Shown: in pieces, positions 9,712-19,560 of the stretch
Layout: each line of letters starts with the position of its first letter
Position numbering within the stretch: the first letter of the stretch is position 1
DNA from: Trachelipus rathkii
Lineage: Eukaryota; Arthropoda; Malacostraca; Isopoda; Trachelipodidae
DNA: 27,500 nucleotides
Assembly (NCBI GenBank): GCA_015478945.1
Contig: JABUQX010028347.1
Coordinates: forward strand, 10,001 to 37,500
Reading direction: 5' to 3'
Notes under the pieces: generated by a model
Seen by the model: only the letters and a program-made list of their open reading frames with translations
Databases searched by the model: none
Told to the model about the DNA's origin: nothing
Made by a program: the position numbers and the translations under genes

Positions 9712-9714
<3 letters not shown>
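9330..9714. other. No recognised feature
   Basis: An ordinary AT-rich stretch without a supportable frame, repeat or RNA. Confidence 0.4.
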
Positions 9715-9773
<59 letters not shown>

Positions 9774-9803
9774 ATATATATATATATTATAACAAAAAAA
9801 TAA

Positions 9804-9847
<44 letters not shown>
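9715..9847. repeat. (TA)n microsatellites
   Basis: TA runs at 9715-9791 and 9804-9847 separated by an A-rich spacer. They lie about 110 bp beyond the recognisable 3' end of the minus-strand LINE relic. Confidence 0.95.
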
Positions 9848-9851
<4 letters not shown>

Positions 9852-9954
9852 GTCCCAAACAACAAAAACAAAAAAATGTCCATGTGCAGATGCACATGAA
9901 CGTATGTACGCGCTTACATAAATAAAAGCACTTATGTATGTAAATATATGCACA

Positions 9955-11650
9955 AGTGTACGTATAAAACGTGTACACAGTTGTCGGCCTCCTCTGTTGT
10001 ATACTACTAGCAGTTCGTCGTCAGGAAAAACACTGGAGAGAGTAACAGAGTTAACGAGGCCAAAAGCCTTCGATTCCCCCTTTTCAAGAAGGGAGGTGTG
10101 AGTGGAACCACCCCAGATATGCAATATGTACTCTATACAAGGACGAACAACTCCTCTATACAAGGCAAGCAAATGGGGTGGTGTGAAGAAGTTCTGAAGA
10201 CGCCTCGAAACACACAATCTTTTAGAAGCTTGTTTAGAAAGAGAAAAAATGTGATCCTTTCAAGAAAGGTTACGAGAAAAGGAAAATACCAAGAATATCA
10301 AGAAAAGGAGAAGATTTGAGTTGTGTGATTTTAGAGACGAAATTATAGCTCTGTAGAAGGTTTTGTCAATTAGATGGATGCAGGACCCGAGTTTCTGAGA
10401 CATTGAAAACAATCATATTTTCTCTGCGCAAATTAGAAATGTGAGAAAGTTTAGAGGTTAATTAATCCAAGGCCGTCCTCCTATAGTAGCGGCTACTTAA
10501 TGTTGCATGGGATGCCTTTCAAAATACAAGGAATAATGAAGAGAGTGATCGATCGGTGATGAAGTGACAGAAGGTCATTGAGTAAAATTATAGAAAGAGC
10601 TGGGGATACGACATAACCCTGATGAACGCTACTGTTAATACTCGTCGATTTAAAGAAAGAACGGTAGCAGTCTACAACAGTTGCTAAAGAACGACCGAAA
10701 AGGATATCAGAGAGAAAGTTACAGAGAGAAGGATAGATGCCGAAAGAGGATAGTTTGTAAATCGAAGCTTTGTGCAAATCCTATCGAAGGCTTTCTATAC
10801 GTCCTATAGCGACAAAGCAAACCCTTCACCAAAATACCAAAGAGCAAAGGGTAAGAAGATCAACATTAGAGCGTTTCTTACGAAAGCCATACTGGCGATT
10901 AGAGATAAGATTAGAAGAATTAATGTGTTATTAAATCTTCCTGTCAAGGATAAATTCGAATTCGGTTCGGTTCGGATAAATTCGAATTCGAATTCGGTAA
11001 GAATGGAGGTTAAAGCGGTAGGATAATAGCTAGAGGGTTAAGTGCAAAGTCCTATGCATAAAATCATACGTGCCCTCTGTTAGTCATAAGGAGAAAGAAA
11101 AGTTAATGGAAGACTACTACCAGGTTCGTCAAGGATAGATTTAGATGAGAAAAGGAAGTCAGAGAGATTTATCCTTGTCGGTGAAAGCTTTAATCAAACC
11201 ATCAGTACGAAAACATGCAGATTTTATAGATGTTATTCTTAGAGACTTTGGCTACACACCAGAAATTACCTATATAAGAGTTTGAAAAGTTGGTATATTT
11301 TCGGTAAATGAGACTGAATCTTACCTTTCAAAGAATAATAGCCCATTCAGGCTGAATGAAAATTAACCAGAGGGGCAGGAGAATGAAATTTTTTAATTAC
11401 GATAAATATTATCACTAGAATGGATATCACGAGAACGCATACGAATTATGGATTGTGCTAAGAAAATTTAGAAAGAATGAGCCTTGTAATCCCATTGGTC
11501 ACCAAATGCTCCCCTTCCTATGCACTTTTTTTGCAAAGGCTGAGACATCCTACGTGCATCTAAGAAAGAATCACTCCATTTAAAGTTGAGGTAGTTATCA
11601 CCCCACTCGTTCTAATTGACTCTATTTAGAGTGTCAAAGAAAACGATTCG
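9955..11650 (-). pseudogene. LINE (jockey-like) reverse transcriptase, broken
   Basis: On the minus strand the order is: NEWGDNYLNFKWSD and FLDARRMSQ near 11550-11630 (low certainty); SDFLFSSKSILDEPGSSLP near 11130; SSYYPTALTSILTEF near 11000-11040 (RT motif, usually SSYRPIALTS); SNRQYGFRKKRSNVDLLTL near 10870; KAFDR near 10785 (first-aspartate region); then from 10777 KLSSFGIYPSLCNFLSDILF, SVHQGYVVSPALSIILLNDL (10493-10777). Finally, 10217-9960 reads FFTPPHLLALYRGVVRPCIE and HIWGGSTHTSLLEK. The YADD box and the segment between 10217 and 10493 are decayed. An iterated insert at 10949-10997 interrupts it. The wording is close to elements I associate with decapod crustaceans; this is recollection, not a search. 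Confidence 0.85.
10949..10997. repeat. Iterated GAATTC/TTCGG insert
   Basis: The word GGATAAATTCGAATTC occurs at 10949 and 10974, each followed by TTCGG iterations. This short expansion interrupts the LINE reading between its SSYYPTALTS and QYGFRKK motifs. Confidence 0.8.
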
Positions 11651-12025
11651 GACAAGAATCAGAAAATGCACATAAAGTATAGAAACTAAAAGGTATAAAG
11701 GTTGCCGTCAGTTAACAACAGGGGTTGATGAAGATAGTGAAGCTATCCTTAAGCACTAATAGTGAAACAAAAATCAGGTTCTCTCAAATTTGTTTGTGAA
11801 ACAAAAATCAGGTTCTCTCAAATTTGTTTGTGAAACAATCCTCACTTACTAAGAGCATATTATCGCTCCAGCAAGGAAAAATACTTCACTTCAAGCTATC
11901 TTTAGTTCATAACAGGCTAGCATGAAAGTTATGAGATGCTTCCCAAAGTGATCAATATGAGGCGATCCGCGGAAACTAGCAATAAAATTAGATTTAACTT
12001 GCGAGAAAAAAATGACTTCAACGAT

Positions 12026-12027
<2 letters not shown>
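11651..12027. other. No recognised gene
   Basis: It may contain further decayed LINE sequence, but I could not place it. It includes the 34-bp tandem duplication listed separately. Confidence 0.35.
11762..11838. repeat. Tandem duplication, 34-bp unit
   Basis: Two identical units at 11762-11795 and 11796-11829, beginning GTGAAACAAAAATCAGG, followed by the first bases of a third. Perfect identity indicates a recent event. Confidence 0.92.
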
Positions 12028-12064
<37 letters not shown>

Positions 12065-12113
12065 TTTTAGATATATATTAATTATTATATAGTTATATAT
12101 ATTTATAATATAT

Positions 12114-12177
<64 letters not shown>

Positions 12178-12295
12178 TATTATATATATATATTATATAT
12201 ATATATATATATATAATATATATATATATATAATATATATATATATATTATATATATATATATTATATATATATATATATAATATATATATATAT

Positions 12296-12335
<40 letters not shown>

Positions 12336-12376
12336 TATATATATATTATATATTACTCTAAAAATAATCATATATT

Positions 12377-12416
<40 letters not shown>
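12028..12416. repeat. (TA)n microsatellite, long and imperfect
   Basis: About 390 bp of TA with AATATA and TTATAT phase changes and two short non-TA interruptions near 12062-12090 and 12355-12370. Confidence 0.95.
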
Positions 12417-12680
12417 CTTTTTTGATATCCCCAAAATATCTTGAAAGGGTTGTAAAAAATTTCGTGCAGATCGAGTTCAAGTCCGAATATTCCTTATGTA
12501 CATACCATAAATTTATGACTATAAGGAATACAGAAAATTACAGGGTTTCTAATTCAAAAGCAGATCAAATAAGTATTCCTACTGAACAAAACAAAAAAGT
12601 CGCGCAACTCTTTAAGTTCAACAAAGACCTAACTTAAAAGGAGAAAAATATCAACAATTCATTTCAAAACAAGTTAAGAG
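12417..12680. other. No recognised feature
   Basis: An open frame of about 70 codons exists at 12422-12637, but it resembles nothing I know and its composition follows the AT-rich background. Confidence 0.35.
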
Positions 12681-12688
12681 ATAATTTC
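12681..12688. repeat. Target-site duplication, left copy (ATAATTTC)
   Basis: An 8-bp word directly outside the left inverted terminus, repeated exactly at the right end. Confidence 0.8.
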
Positions 12689-13132
12689 GGTAATAGTTGA
12701 GTTTAGCGTAATCTAAAAAAATCGATATTTTTTAAAAAACAATTAATCGATGGTTAGAAATGTGTATGAAGCAACGTTGCCACATGTTAATAAAAAATTG
12801 CAACAATTACGATTTATTTATAAGGAACGTTATGCGGTGTTTTCATATATTATTTCTTTTTACGTTAAAAAAATAAGTAAGGTTATGATAAGTTTTGTTA
12901 AGCAGACGCAGACTTTGTGTTTACTTAACAAAACTTATCATAACCTAAACTTAATGGGTTTTAAACCGAATTTAAACATAAAAAAAAATTCGGTAGAGGG
13001 AATATATTTATATATGAGAGAGATTTGGCAGCGGTTTTTTAGTCCTCTTACATTGGAACGAAAGATATTAAAAAACGATTAGCTGAAAAAATATCAATAT
13101 TTCTTCAGATTACGCTAATCTCGACTATTACT
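12689..13132. mobile_element. Non-autonomous DNA transposon (MITE-like), 444 bp
   Basis: The first 26 bases (GGTAATAGTTGAGTTTAGCG onward) and the reverse complement of the last 26 match at 23 of 26 positions. The similarity continues inward with a small indel to about 46 bp, ending at GATATTTTTT. An exact 8-bp duplication ATAATTTC flanks both ends. The interior has a 110-codon frame (12750-13082) with no recognisable domain, so I treat the element as non-autonomous. An 8-bp duplication is compatible with hAT, Merlin or P-type transposition, but the termini do not match a consensus I know. The centre holds a perfect 23-bp hairpin. Confidence 0.8.
12880..12946. repeat. Perfect 23-bp inverted repeat (hairpin) at the element centre
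   Basis: 12880-12902 is exactly complementary to 12924-12946, with a 21-nt loop (12903-12923). It sits almost at the midpoint of the 444-bp transposon. Transcripts from either strand would fold into a stable stem. Confidence 0.93.
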
Positions 13133-13140
13133 ATAATTTC
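13133..13140. repeat. Target-site duplication, right copy (ATAATTTC)
   Basis: Exact match to 12681-12688, immediately outside the right inverted terminus. Confidence 0.8.
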
Positions 13141-13228
13141 ATACCTGCAATTTCGAGCTTTCTTCACAGTTGTTTCTTTTTCTCTTTTTCCCCTTTTCTT
13201 TTCCCGAGCTACTTAGTTTATTACCCTT

Positions 13229-13357
<129 letters not shown>

Positions 13358-13364
13358 TAAATAT

Positions 13365-15200
13365 TTTCTTCAAAAGCTTTCCTAAACCTTCCTCACCAAG
13401 AACATCCAACACACGAATAACACCAGAATGTGAAAAACAATAAATACACTGAAAATTCAACCAACCAACAAACACACGCTCACGAATCCATCAAAAGCTC
13501 AAACACACAAAATCCACAAACCAACAAACAACACACAAACACCTTTGCAACTCACTTAGCAAAGCAGTCGAAAACCTACACAACCTCAAAACAGGAAAAT
13601 CATCAAAGCCCTTAAGAAATTAAAACTCAACCACGACCCAACAATAGAAATAACCACAACTGACGAGAAGACAGAAAAAAGAGACTTAATACATCATCCG
13701 CGTGCAACTGGCCCAGACAAATATCTCAAACAAACACCTCAAACACCTAGGGAACACAGCTTTAACACAATTAGCACAAATATATGACAGCTCCATTGAC
13801 CTGAACTTCATTCCCCTTATCTGGAAAAAAGCTATCATTTTACCCAAATTGAAACCAGGAAAAGAGCCCTCTGAGCCTTCATCATATCGCCCCATCTCTC
13901 TATTATCAACAATATACAAACTACTAGAAAAAACCATATAAACAAAATTAACTCCACACATTAATCAAACATAAATTTCCAACACGGCTTCAAACAAAAC
14001 CATTCAAATACAACTACAACCGCACTCACAAACATCATACAACCCACAATCAACAGCCTGAACTCAAAACCAACTCATGAAACAATAATCATAGCAATCG
14101 ACATCAAAAAAGCATTCTATACAGTACCCAAACACAACTTGATCCACAAAATAGCAAAATCTAACATCCCAACTACCCAAAAAAATGGATTTCCAACTTT
14201 CTATCAGGATGAACAGCACAAATGCAAACAAACAATACAAAATCCAGAACAGTAAACATCAATAACGGAGTTCCCCAACTGGCAATACTATCCCCCACAT
14301 TATTTAACCTATTTACGGCCGATCTACCACAATCACAAACAGATCACACAATCATAAAAACCTACGTTGATAACATCACCATAGCCACTACACACCAGAA
14401 AATAAACACGGCCACAAACCTGACACACCAATACATAAACCAACTTCAAATATGGCTAACAGAAAACAAAATGTCCGCCTCACCAAACAAACCTTCAAAT
14501 TACATTAATTACCACGACCACCAACATTGGCGCCACACACCACTTAGTTCTACCTAAACAACATTGCTATTACCCTTTAACAAAAACTCCCAAAATCCTC
14601 GGTGTAACACTTGACACGCATCTCACTTTCACAAAACACATAGACAACATAATCTCATCTGCTAACAAGAACTAAACCTATTTTAAAAACCATCGCTGGC
14701 ACAGACTTCACAAAACAATAACACCAACATCCACACTACTGTAAACTACGTTTCTCCAACCTGGCACCCACTACTGACTTAAATTAACATGAAGAAACTC
14801 CAAACGACACAAAACAAAGCTCTAAGAATCATAAAGGATGCACATCAACAAACACCACAACAACACCTGCACGATGAAACCAAAATTCTACCATAGGTAC
14901 AACCTGGACATGATAGGCACACAATTCTTTTCCAAACCCAAACACCTCACATTGCACTCTCTAACTCTACCTACCACTGACTCAAACAACCTCTTTCTTC
15001 ACCAGCCTTATTATTTACAAAACAAATCCTAACAACATTCCACACCAACCCAAACAAACGTACACAAACAAATCCACACGACACTTAACAGAAAAACCAA
15101 CTTAATGACTCAGACACCAAATCAAGCACTTTAAACAGAACACCCACCCAGAAAATTTCACCAGGAATTCAAATCACTACCAAGAACCAGTCAGTCATCC
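13365..15200 (+). pseudogene. LINE (non-LTR retrotransposon) reverse transcriptase, broken
   Basis: This is a plus-strand element with C- and A-rich codon use unlike its neighbours. Recognisable parts are HHPRATGPDKY near 13690; ISNKHLKHLGNTALTQLAQI, LIWKKAIILPKLKPGKEPSE and SSYRPISLLSTIYKLLEKTI (13702-13941, RT motifs 1-2); IIIAIDIKKAFYT near 14085-14120 (first aspartate); and NNGVPQLAILSPTLFNLFTA with KTYVDNITIATTH (14222-14557), where the usual YADD is replaced by YVDN. Further decayed C-terminal text follows to about 15200 (PKILGVTLDTHLTF near 14590, ALRIIKDAH near 14820). Multiple stops and frame changes, and loss of the second catalytic aspartate, make it inactive. Confidence 0.85.
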
Positions 15201-15344
15201 TTGGCAAAAGCTAAGATGCGACCATCACCCTATATTACAACTACACACACAGATTCAAAAACCCAAACACACAAGACCCAAACCCAACAAACAACACGCA
15301 AACGAAGGATACATCCACTTCTTTTCTCCTGTATAAAATAATTC

Positions 15345-15481
15345 TCAACACAGAACACAAACGTAGAACATAACTTCCCTGGAGAATCTCTAGAGGAGAC
15401 CGATTGCGACGGCGGGGTACCTGGGCGCCGTGTGGCCTCTCCCATGATTGGGTGGTCAGACGGAGTGAGCAGTGAGAGGTT
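15345..15481. other. GC-rich island of unknown origin
   Basis: About 110 bp around GGAGACCGATTGCGACGGCG and CCTGGGCGCCGTGTGGCCTC contrasts sharply with the AT-rich surroundings. It ends at (TA)n. No motif was recognised; it could be a LINE untranslated end or a captured host exon. Confidence 0.35.
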
Positions 15482-15485
15482 ATAT

Positions 15486-15516
<31 letters not shown>

Positions 15517-15547
15517 ACTATATACTTATATATATAATATATATATA

Positions 15548-15593
<46 letters not shown>
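15481..15593. repeat. (TA)n microsatellite
   Basis: TA run with short interruptions, inserted between two unrelated GC-richer segments. Confidence 0.95.
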
Positions 15594-15595
<2 letters not shown>

Positions 15596-15734
15596 TCCTT
15601 GGGTAAATGCCAGAGGTCTACTAAATTCCACCGGATAGGCCAAAACAAAGGCTGACATGCCCCGATTAACGGAGCTTGAAAGTGTGCAAGCAGAACATAC
15701 ACCAAAACATCTACATACAATCAATCATACAACC
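15594..15734 (-). other. Unrecognised GC-richer segment between (TA)n and satellite
   Basis: The minus strand reads without stop from 15720 (HFQAPLIGACQPLFW, RWNLVDLWHLPKED) into the TA array. It looks more protein-like than chance, but I cannot assign it. It may be the end of a retroelement. Confidence 0.25.
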
Positions 15735-17540
15735 ATACAAACACACTTTTTCTTATTTAATTAAAATTCTTGAATGTAATGTACCTAAACATTGAAAAAT
15801 CTAAAACTCATACGTCAACTCTCTTTCCCGAAAGCAAGTTTACAAAAAAAAAAAAAAAATACACTATTTCTTATTTAAAAATTCTTAAATATACTGTGAG
15901 TGAAACACTGAAACGTCTAAACAACGTACGAAAACATCCTCTCAGAAGCTTACAATCATATTTAAACAAGTCACCTTATTAAGATGCATATACAAGCTTA
16001 CAAACATACAAACACAAACAGACTAGCATACAATGTACTGTGCCTAAACATTGAAAGACCTAAAACACATAGGCAAACTCTCTCTCACACAGTTTAAAAA
16101 CATACAAACACATACTTACAAATATATAAACCCACAAGAAATAATTTGAAGTTTTTAAATTTACTGATCGTAAAAGTTTCAACAACCAAAATACATTCGT
16201 AAACAACTGCATGCAAGTTTACAAATATAAAAGCACATGCTTGCAGACATACAAAAACACTTTCTTTATTTAAAATTCTTAAATGCACTTTACCTAAACA
16301 ATGAAATAGAAAAACAAATAAATAAACTCTCAAGCACGCGAGTTTACAAACACACAAACATGCTTACAAACGTATAAACACACTATTTCTTATTTAATTT
16401 TTTTTAGATCTACTGAGCTTAAACACTGAAACGCCTAAAACACATAACAAAACTCCTTCACGCAAACATACCATCGCAGTAGCACACAATCTTTATATGT
16501 ATTTCGAAATGTAAAAACTCTAAAAGCATACTCAAGCATACAAACGCACAAGTTCAAGGAGACAAGCACATTATTATTTATTTTAAATTCTTAAATCTAG
16601 TACTATATCTAAAACATTGAAACACTTAAACACACACGGTAACACCGCCAACACCCTCACAAACGCTTAAACACACAATTTATAGGTATTATACTAGGTA
16701 AAACGTTTTAACATTAAAAATATACGAAAACACTTACATTCAAACTTGCATACATAGATCCACATCCGCTCAAACACTTAAACACACGTTCAAGCATTCC
16801 ATAAGCACATTAAATTTAGAGGGATTCTTTGCTTTATACAGGCTATCATCACCATTCAACCATTTCTTTGGCTCTTACCAAGAACATTTGTATACATTTT
16901 CAAACCGAAGTCCTTCAGTATATGCATTAAACTTTCATTTATTCATAATTTTAACAGTAGAGCAATCAAAGTCATAATAATGTCTCTTTAACCATAAAGC
17001 TTGTGGTTATAAATTGTCAGTTTACTTAATTGAAAACTGCTCTCTATATGTGACCCAACAATAAGCTGGAAATGAACGTCAATAATCGCCAAATTCCTAA
17101 AGTCACACGCTAAAACTTCCAAGACGACATTCTGCCTAATTTTCATGTAGGTAACGTCATAGGAACCTTTATAAACCTTTCATTTAATACATTACATAAA
17201 TCATTAATTTATATTACATGGTTTTATATTACTTGGAACTGTTATTTCATATAGGAGATTTCAGAGAAATATCTAACATACCTTTCATTTAATGAATTTA
17301 CATAAAAATATCCTTTTATAGGCACATAAACATGCAAATATAAACGCTCCAACATATTTTTATATACGCTTTGACTGTGGAAAAACACATACATCGAAAC
17401 CACATAATGCAAACTCTCCACTAAGACCCGCACACAGGTACACAAACATTCAAATGTACAAGCAACACAAATTTTTATTTTTAATTTACTGTACCTAAAA
17501 CTCCAAAACCCAGATAACATACATAAGCCGCACCTACCCA
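15735..17540. repeat. Degenerate tandem satellite, unit about 120-130 bp
   Basis: A phrase close to ACTGTACCTAAACATTGAAA recurs near 15777, 15893, 16034, 16162, 16285, 16411, 16600, 16690 and 17491. It is usually preceded by TTCTTATTTAAAATTCTTAAAT and followed by ACCTAAAACACATA, then ACTCTC(T/A)C and runs of TTACAAACATACAAACAC. Spacings are mostly 116-145 bp, with longer gaps. Units are well diverged, so the array is old. The section 16800-17450 retains only fragments. No transcript-like or coding feature is seen. Confidence 0.75.
15844..15859. repeat. Poly-A tract
   Basis: Sixteen consecutive A inside the second satellite unit. Confidence 0.9.
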
Positions 17541-17638
17541 CACTCGCAAACAAATCCTTAACGAATGGTCAAAAATAGGTTGGGAACAACTCGATTTAAA
17601 ACGAAAAAAATTACGAACTATTTACTAGAAATGAGCAA

Positions 17639-17679
17639 AATCGTTCATGAATTTGAACGACGAGTCACTGAAGATGTGC

Positions 17680-17743
<64 letters not shown>

Positions 17744-17833
17744 AGATCAAGTATTCAATATTCTTTCTTTTATTTTCGGCTACCTTAATTTTTGACAAAC
17801 AAATGACAAAATCATATAAAAAGATGCCAGACT
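17639..17833 (+). pseudogene. Merlin transposase 3' end, second copy (left arm of the fold-back)
   Basis: The plus-strand text MSKIVHEFERRVTEDV (from 17629) parallels MCKIVHNSDRRVTKDM at the end of the minus-strand transposase. The non-coding sequence beyond it, 17741-17833, is inverted-repeat with 17874-17970. The arm is interrupted by a 57-nt poly-A run at 17684-17740 where the other arm has six T. It is therefore the end of a second, oppositely oriented copy whose upstream part is missing. Confidence 0.65.
17684..17740. repeat. Poly-A tract, 57 nt
   Basis: Uninterrupted A run inside the left arm of the Merlin fold-back. It may be expanded in place from the A6 seen in the other arm. Confidence 0.97.
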
Positions 17834-17969
17834 TACTAGACAATGCTGCGGAACGTCAACAATATTTTTCCATAGTCTAGCATCTTTCATATAATTTTAC
17901 CATTTGTTTGTTCAAAATTATGGAGGCTAAAAATAAAAGAAACGATAATGAATACTTGATCTAAATTTT

Positions 17970-18581
17970 TTACATATCTTTGGTGACTCGTCGGTCAGAG
18001 TTATGAACGATTTTGCACATCATACTTACCAGTGGGGAAGGTAATACTTTCGACGAATGACAGGTTGCAATATCCTTTAAAATGTTAACGAATAAATCCT
18101 TACTTGAATATCGTTGTCTCCAAACGATTTCACTTAAGTATGAATCCAGCATTTTTCGGCTTATTCCGCAATGTTTTTTACTTCTCTCGTTGAGAATATT
18201 CCAAACCTTTCCTATCCTTTGAATGTTTGCGTTTAAAGTAGGATCCACAACATTACCGCTATTATTTATCATCAAATGTTTGTAATGATAACCTTCGATG
18301 TTTTCTATATTTTTGTATGAGGACTGGCAATTACTAATAATAGTTGTTCCAGGCTTAATGTTATTTTGTATACACTGCATTATTACATCTTCGGTTGTGT
18401 CTGGAACTGTACAGAGAAATAGGTCTTCTGTTTCCCGACAAATTCCTCCAAAGACATACTGATCTGGACCCATTTTTTCTTTTTCATTTTTGCGCTTAGT
18501 ATAGTTCATATGATCTATTTCTACAGTCTTGTCTTCACCTCCTATACTCCTCGGTTGATTTGAAAGAATAAAAGCGCACAC
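17970..18581 (-). pseudogene. Merlin (IS1595/ISXO2-type) DDE transposase, 5'-truncated and catalytically mutated
   Basis: The open frame of about 203 codons covers the catalytic part of an ISXO2-like transposase. Motifs in order: IGGEDKTVEIDHMNYTKRK (residues about 13-31, first catalytic D in VEID), YVFGGICRET, KPGTTIISNCQSSYKN (about 77-92), GYHYKHLMINNSGNVVDPTL (about 97-116), NANIQRIGKVWNILNERSKK (about 117-136) and YLSEIVWRQRY. In the family the second block carries SDC and the third carries an IE near the tryptophan. Here the second acidic residue is N and the third is G, so two of three catalytic residues look lost. The N-terminal zinc-ribbon region is missing. The frame begins at a GTG right beside a (TA)n tract, so this is a truncation point rather than a true start. 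Confidence 0.8.
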
Positions 18582-18585
18582 CTGT

Positions 18586-18587
<2 letters not shown>

Positions 18588-18624
<37 letters not shown>

Positions 18625-18711
18625 GTATATATAATAATTATATATATATATAATATATATATTATAATATATATATATAATTATAGTTATAATATATATA
18701 TATATATATAT
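18588..18711. repeat. (TA)n microsatellite, imperfect
   Basis: A TA tract that cuts off the Merlin transposase 5' end. Confidence 0.93.
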
Positions 18712-19560
18712 GCAACAAATTGGATTCATTAATAATTTGTTATAAATACTTTTTGTATATTTGATGTGAATACTTCGTAATAATTACGAATATATGCGAG
18801 AAACGCCATAAATCTGTTCACAACATGGTTTTGGCAAAATTGGTTGCGGAAAAACTTTACTCATGTCAATGTTTTTGTTGTTATTATTCTAGCCCGCCAA
18901 TTGGCAGTAGATATAAACAAATAATCGTTGCGCACGACGCCTTTATAAACGCTCTATAAACTTTGTAAAAATAAATCACTAAATAAAACTGATACGAAAT
19001 ATCTTTCAATGTCTTCAGTTTGAAATCTTGGTAGGCGGAAAATAAGTATGTAAAAATAAAGCTTAAGTGAAAGAAAAATATATTACTTCGTTGGATGGCT
19101 TAGACCCCAGACTAAGTTCTTCCACGTTGGTGTATCCCAGGAGTGACCTACGACGAAATTAACAATAAAGAAATAAGAAATATAAAATTTAAGATTACTA
19201 CTAGAAAAAAAAAAAAAAAAAAAAGTAAAAAAAGTTAAAAGTAAAATTTTCAGCTGAAATTAATAACTTTATGCACGAGTCCCTAATTAGGCTACGCACG
19301 AGTCCCTAATTAGGCTACGCACGCACATAATTGCGTTCAACAATTCAAAATAAATAGACTATATTTTTAGTGCATTCATAAATAATAAAGCAAGACAAAA
19401 TCTTCTGCAAATATAAAAAGTGAAAGACATTAAAAAAAAATAAAGAAAAAAGTTTTAAGTTTAAAACTATAATTAAAAATAGTTTAATAACCTGGCCTAA
19501 TAAACTTTTTATTATTTCTTGCATCATTTTCTATTTATTATTTTTTTTAACAATTTTTAC
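18712..19560. other. AT-rich DNA without a recognised gene
   Basis: No supportable frame. On the minus strand a short run MSKVFPQPILPKPCCEQIYG at about 18865-18806 could be a scrap of coding sequence, but it has no match I know. It contains an A18 tract near 19206 and the 23-bp duplication listed separately. Confidence 0.35.
19273..19318. repeat. Tandem duplication, 23-bp unit
   Basis: Two perfect copies (19273-19295, 19296-19318) of a unit beginning GCACGAGTCCCTAATTAGGC. CCTAATTAGG within the unit is itself palindromic. Confidence 0.92.

Larger units (their letters stand above)
17639..18016. repeat. Large imperfect inverted repeat (fold-back)
   Basis: The left arm 17639-17833 is inverted relative to 17874-18016. 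A 40-nt spacer (17834-17873) separates the arms. Matching words include AAGATGCCAGACT/AGTCTAGCATCTT, CAAACAAATG/CATTTGTTTG, GATCAAGTATTCA/TGAATACTTGATC and ATCGTTCAT/ATGAACGAT. The arms differ at many positions, so this is not a recent assembly palindrome. Confidence 0.8.

Noticed and set aside
12750..13082. 110-codon frame inside the 444-bp element
   Set aside because: It has no recognised domain and runs across the perfect hairpin, so it is probably chance openness.
15735..17540. CRISPR-like array
   Set aside because: The units are diverged throughout, with no constant repeat and variable spacer pattern, and the context is eukaryotic.
16094..17553. Cys/Val-rich minus-strand frames of 87 and 103 codons
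   Set aside because: They are translations of satellite units on the complementary strand.
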